Assembly: GCA_037447655.1 (NCBI GenBank)
Contig: JBBHKE010001760.1
Location: forward strand, 201,646-265,645
DNA from: Zygnema cylindricum
Lineage: Eukaryota; Streptophyta; Zygnematophyceae; Zygnematales; Zygnemataceae
Direction of reading: 5' to 3'
Length of the DNA: 64,000 nucleotides
Within the stretch, counting starts at the first letter, position 1. Each line of letters opens with the position of its first letter. Below the pieces are notes generated by a model, which had not been told where the DNA came from, ran no database searches, and saw nothing but the letters and a program-made list of their open reading frames with translations. This document shows, piece after piece, positions 59,850-64,000 of the stretch. Made by a program: the position numbers and the translations under genes.

Positions 59850-61578
59850 GGCCTGTTCTCCATTAGGCGGTCCCAGTAAACATGCGGATACGTCTATCTC
59901 TAGTGTTTACTGGCACGGCCTTCCATTATGTCGTGCCAGTAGACATCGTTTCTCAATTATGATTGGCGCCACGTAGGTTAATTTTCAGATTCTTAAATTT
60001 TAGAAATATTAGGGCACTTTCCCACGTAACCGGAACTTTAATCTTGTAACTTTGTTTCTAGCGAAGATTCTCCGTACAGCTTTCAGAGCATTCCGATGTA
60101 GCCGCGAAATAACTTGTTACTTCAAAAATGACAAGCATAGACATGTACGAAACATGTGACACACAAACGGTACACAAAATGTTGCGAAACTTCCACTCGG
60201 CTTCAATTTCAGACGTCCACCCGCACGCTGAACAGTTTCCGTCACTTCGCAATGTATGTACGCCGCATTGTCGAAGTGGAGGCATTGCAGATGTTTAGGG
60301 TTTGTGACATTATGACGTCACGCACGTCACGTTCAATTATGGCAGCGCCGACGTCATAAATTCTAAAAATTTCCGCCATGGTTTCCCGATTCTATTTTTT
60401 TATCTTTTCTCACTCTACTTGCCATCAAAATACGCCCAAAGAAAGTAAAAACAAATCGTTTTCAGAGATCTTTCATTTGATACCATTATAGACGTTTTTC
60501 GTTGCAAGAATTGTGAGATAGACGCGGTAGTGGGAGAGGGGGAGAGAGAGAGGCGCCTTCACGGGACTTCGCTTTTGCGAAATGGCGTCCGTCGGTCGAG
60601 ACCCCTCCTCGGCCCCTGTACGGAAAAAAGCGCACGGAAAAAAGTCACGCACAGGTTGTAAACGTGCAGTGGGTTTTTTTTGTTTGTACTCTGCGCACAA
60701 AAAATGTCAAAAACTTATGACACGTGCGACAGAGTCTGCCTATTTGCTCACCTCATGGAACTATATTTAAAATCATCTCGCGAGGTGATTTTAAATAAAG
60801 TTTGAAAATGAGCTGAAAGGACGCGAAAGTGGGTCGAAACGTGCTAAACGACAAACTTCATCTCGCTAGACGACAATCTGCAGTACACATAAAGTTTTAA
60901 GGTAACGCAACTTGTAAGGTGGTAATTTCAATATTTTGATACGGCTGCAGATTTTTCCGTTTTTTTCGTTTTTTTTCAAGTTACAGAGGAAAACGACACA
61001 CAATAAGTGTAACTTTAGCACATGGGAAAGTGCCCTTATTCAAGCTGAGAAGCTGTACATACTATTTGTACGGGTGGAGGTAGTTAATGCTTCGTACGAA
61101 AACTTTGAGACCAGATTTTAATTTTGAAATTGAAAATCCAAATTTTGAAACGGAATGTCAAAAAGGCGCCGCAAACTTTTAAGGTCAACGGATGTCAGGA
61201 GGAGCGTGCGAAGATATTTCGGTCGACCTTCATACACCGTGGCGGAAGGCACATAGCGTGTATGACGTGTTCGATTCTCATTGCTGTGGTGGATTTTTTT
61301 TAGCTTTTCACGTGTACCAATGTTGCGCGACCAGTGTGAAGAAACTCTCCTCGCCGAGGAGAGTCTCTTCAAACTGGGACGATGTGCGTGATTGCTTCGC
61401 GAATCTAAAAAAGTGAAAAATCCAACGGTCGATGCTTACGCCTATATTATTGGAGCCATCCAGTAGACATGTTTCGTCATGTTTCTTCTGACAAAATAAA
61501 ATAAAATGGTAAGATTCTGTACAAAATAGTACGGCATCCAGTAAACATCCCCACTTTTCCTCTAATGGAAGTTCACCC
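59850..61578. mobile_element. Harbinger-like element, non-autonomous
   Basis: Bounded by a directly repeated TAA (59847-59849 and 61579-61581) with ends GGCCTGTTCTCCATTAG and (inverse) GGGTGAACTTCCATTAG. A TAA target and GG-start terminus are PIF/Harbinger traits. Inner arms share inverse CCAGTA.ACATG motifs. No transposase frame was found in 1729 bp. Confidence 0.6.
60011..61036. mobile_element. Inverted-repeat element nested in the Harbinger-like unit
   Basis: AGGGCACTTTCCCACGT at 60011 and ACATGGGAAAGTGCCCT ending at 61036 are inverses (16 of 17). TATT flanks both sides. 1026 bp without a recognisable gene. Third level of a nest. Confidence 0.65.
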
Positions 61579-61929
61579 TAATAGCGATTGGCGGTGTAGT
61601 TTCGCTTCTTGTCAGATTCCTGTATTGTACCTTCCAGCCTGCAGCACCAGCTACCTTTTGTCGTACATGCGCGCTACCGCCAAAAATAATGACGTCGCCA
61701 ACTGCAGGAAGTTTCCTCTCCCTCTCCTCATAATGCCGCCTCCCGCCAAACGCAGCAGGATTAACATCGCGCTCTTTCATAAAGCCTGCGTTTATTTTTG
61801 GGGAATGATCAGCGAAAGCGTCATTTTAATTAGACGAAAGCGTCAATTTTGGTTGGGCGCAAGCGCCTATGTCAGCCTGTACAAAATAGTACAGTTTACG
61901 TACACATTACAACATGTTTTGTACACAGA

Positions 61930-62115
61930 TAAGTACACCGCCAATCGCTATTAGAGTCAAGGATTAAATAGCGTCAAAAAACAATTAGCGTTATTGATTC
62001 TAATTTAGTGCCTGAGACGTGGCAGATTATGGTCCACGTCCTTAAATAGCGTTATTAATTCTATTTCAGGTTTTGGGGTCAAACTTTAGGGGCACCGAAT
62101 TACCATTATACTGTA
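61930..62115. mobile_element. Tc1/mariner-like MITE (ACGTGGCAGATT subtype), right end lost
   Basis: The left end GTACACCGCCAATCGCTATTAG and the core GAGACGTGGCAGATTATGG, then TCCACGTCCTTAAATAG, match 28219-29219. It abuts the next MITE directly. Confidence 0.65.
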
Positions 62116-62340
62116 CAGTACACCGCCAATCGCTATCAGCGTTGTGTACGCTAATCCCGTCCCGCTTTATTTATTTTTATTCTTCAATAGAATTATCCAC
62201 ACTATTTAAAAAAACCCTAATTCCTAATTAGAGTAATCGATTTCTTCGAAAATTTCCAAATTCCCAATTAGCGTAAACCACGCTAATTATTCGTATACAC
62301 TAAAGAAACTTCTACGCTAATAGCGATTGGCGGTGTACTG
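62116..62340. mobile_element. Best-preserved Tc1/mariner-like MITE
   Basis: 225 bp. Ends CAGTACACCGCCAATCGCTA and TAGCGATTGGCGGTGTACTG are inverses, with TA on both sides (62114-62115 and 62341-62342). CAGT-start termini with a TA target fit the pogo-like branch of Tc1/mariner. It is non-coding. Confidence 0.85.
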
Positions 62341-62528
62341 TACTGTAGTGAGAATTTGATGAAGTTAGAAACTTAGAAATAATAGTCGCGGGCGACCCGG
62401 TGCTTTGCCCTTTGGGTGCCAAAGGCATTTCGTTTTTGTACAGTACAGTACCATGTAAAATGCGGTAGTACTGTACCTATAATGTACGAACATCATCTTA
62501 CGTGACGCCTTCACTGAAATATTCTATA

Positions 62529-62812
62529 GGCGGTACCGAAATGTTTCGTTAACGGCCTACTTTAAAAGTTCGATGGCCGATGAGGTACGAAAGACAAAAC
62601 TCAATCGACGGCGACGGCGCTTTCCGCGCTCTCGAAACGATACATTCTGCCGGCGGTACGGCAAAATGTTTCGTTGACGGCCTACTTTGGAAGTTTACCG
62701 GCCGTTGTGGTTGCCCGTATGATTTGGTACTACAAATGTCGGTTCTTAGATTGTCCGTTCGTAAACTCTCAATCGACGGCGGTTGCCGCGGTTTTGAAAC
62801 TATCGATCGACA
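62529..62812. repeat. GC-richer imperfect tandem duplication
   Basis: GGCGGTAC..AAATGTTTCGTT.ACGGCCTACTTT followed by CTCAATCGACGGCG occurs in 62529-62645 and again in 62651-62790. It lies in an unusually GC-rich stretch (62.5-63.3 kb) with CCGTAC/GTACGG motifs. An open frame of 203 codons crosses it but has no recognisable domain. Confidence 0.6.
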
Positions 62813-63279
62813 ATCGATCGGTCACTTCCGTACACTCATTAATCACCATTTTGTCGTCTTGCCGGCTCTTCCATCTTCCTCCGCGTGGCAACCCTTCGGT
62901 CAGTTTACGACTCCCCCGGTCCATGAACCCTCTCGTCCGTACAACTCAAAAAAAATCGTACAGTTCCGCACGCGTTTTCTGCAGTTTTGTTCTCGTCTCC
63001 CAATCCGTACAAATCTAAAATACCGCAGTTTCTCCGCGACTTCTCCACGCTCCCTGCCGCTACAGTACCGTACCGCCGTTTACTTTACCGCTCGCCCGTT
63101 CCATGCTTCCAACTTTTCCCGTTTTCCCGTTCCCGTTTTCTTTTCTTTAGCCGCCGCCGAAAAATTCTTCCCACTGGCCCGCCAAATCTAACGGCCTAGA
63201 TCTCTCCCGCCGGTCGTCCGACGACTCCGTGGGTCGCCGAGCGTCGTCGCTGCTGCAGCCGCTGTTCGATTGATTTAAC

Positions 63280-63862
63280 GCCTAATGAAGTAGTAAGACA
63301 ACATAGTGGATGGAAATTATATTTTGAATAGTTTCGAGTTTGAACCCAAATTCTAATGTTTTCTCAACAGTTTTGTAACAGGTTAAATCAATTGTAAAAA
63401 CACATAATTCGCAAAGAACAAATCAACTAAATCCTCAATGCAATTTAGTTTTATAGGATGCAATTTTACAGTATTATTTTCCATTTTTTGTCAACTCTTT
63501 TTTTCTATTTATTCTAAAATAGTTGAAGGAAATTTGTTCGACATGTGCATTCTAAGCCCCTCCGATTTTTGCGACTTTTTTTTTGAAGGTTTCGGAGAGG
63601 CTCTCCCCATTATCAGGTTTTGTTTGAGGATATTGTGTCAATGACCGAAAAAAAATAAAATAAAAATTATCCCTTGTTTTTGCATTTATTTGGAAAATTA
63701 ATAAGCTATTTATAGAAAAAATGAAACCAAAATCAAAATCACAACTATAACTAAAATATATAAATCAGAATTGGAATCAGAAAGTGGAAAAGAACCAAAA
63801 CCATACTCGGAATAAAAACGAACTTAAAATAAAATGAATGATGCTATTTAAAAAAAAAAAAC

Positions 63863-63898
<36 letters not shown>

Positions 63899-64000
63899 CA
63901 TGATCCTCTTTTTCTTGCTATCCCTATCCTGTCTTCCTTTTTTTTTGTATCCACTCTTTGTTTCCTCTCCACTCTTTTACTGAGCAGAGTGGATGGACAA
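63280..64000. other. AT-rich right flank
   Basis: Nothing beyond short AT-rich sequence and a (TA)n run at 63866-63894. No gene supported. Confidence 0.5.

Larger units (their letters stand above)
59307..61599. mobile_element. Tc1/mariner-like MITE split by a 1.7-kb insertion
   Basis: Ends CTACACCGCCAATCGCTA and TAGCGATTGGCGGTGTAG are perfect inverses. The left arm (GAACGCTAATTCTGTCCCGC...) and inner right arm (GTAATTATTCCTTTACGC, AAAGAAAC..GTACGCTAA) match the compact copy at 62116-62340, showing that 59850-61578 was inserted later. Confidence 0.8.

Noticed and set aside
62580-63191. 203-codon open frame on the + strand
   Set aside because: No recognised motif, crosses a tandem duplication, and high GC lowers stop frequency by chance. 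Kept only as a lead.

Overview
This is a eukaryotic nuclear contig, AT-rich and crowded with introns, simple repeats and small transposons. No organellar or bacterial organisation is visible. The gene content points to the green lineage (a streptophyte alga or land plant). There is a HESO1-type terminal uridylyltransferase, a small plant-type ankyrin protein, AAACCCTAA telo-boxes around a ribosome-biogenesis gene, dense CACGTG (G-box) clusters, a copia gag relic and hAT, Tc1/mariner-like and Harbinger-like elements. I cannot name the genus.

Five protein-coding genes can be assembled exon by exon. (1) HESO1-like nucleotidyltransferase, minus strand, 5311-10514, 8 exons, 706 aa. (2) A long gene for an unrecognised helical (HEAT/ARM-like) protein, minus strand, 13472-27955, with 17 phase-consistent exons and an unresolved middle at about 22.3-24.3 kb. 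(3) A 151-aa ankyrin-repeat protein, minus strand, 32491-36765, 6 exons. (4) NOP14, the small-subunit processome factor, plus strand, 37279-48761, 14 exons, exactly 1000 aa. (5) A POLE3/DPB4-type histone-fold protein, plus strand, 51602-53231, 2 exons, lacking the usual acidic tail and lying 1.1 kb from a 10-N gap. Genes 3 and 4 are divergent and share a 513-bp G-box-rich promoter.

Intergenic DNA is mostly decayed mobile DNA. At 1-5.3 kb lie pyrimidine microsatellites and a 0.9-kb inverted-repeat element carrying a minisatellite. At 11-12.6 kb and 28-32.4 kb lie Tc1/mariner-like MITEs, a hAT element with a perfect 8-bp target duplication nested in one of them, and LINE relics. At 49-51.5 kb and 53.2-64 kb lie more MITEs, a copia gag relic, a tRNA-like sequence between LTR-like repeats, and a three-level transposon nest at 59.3-61.6 kb.

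Three themes stand out. First, local tandem duplications straddle exon-intron junctions in three of the five genes (NOP14, POLE3-like, HEAT-like), usually with the extra splice site or reading frame disabled. Second, long C/T microsatellites lie on the sense strand of nearly every gene, against donors, against acceptors or in the 5' leader, whichever way the gene faces. Third, CACGTG and ACGTCA (bZIP/bHLH-type) motifs are concentrated upstream of HESO1, between the ankyrin gene and NOP14, and in a minisatellite inside ankyrin intron 1. I see no CRISPR array, rRNA gene or operon-like novel system; the unusual biology is in gene architecture and repeats.
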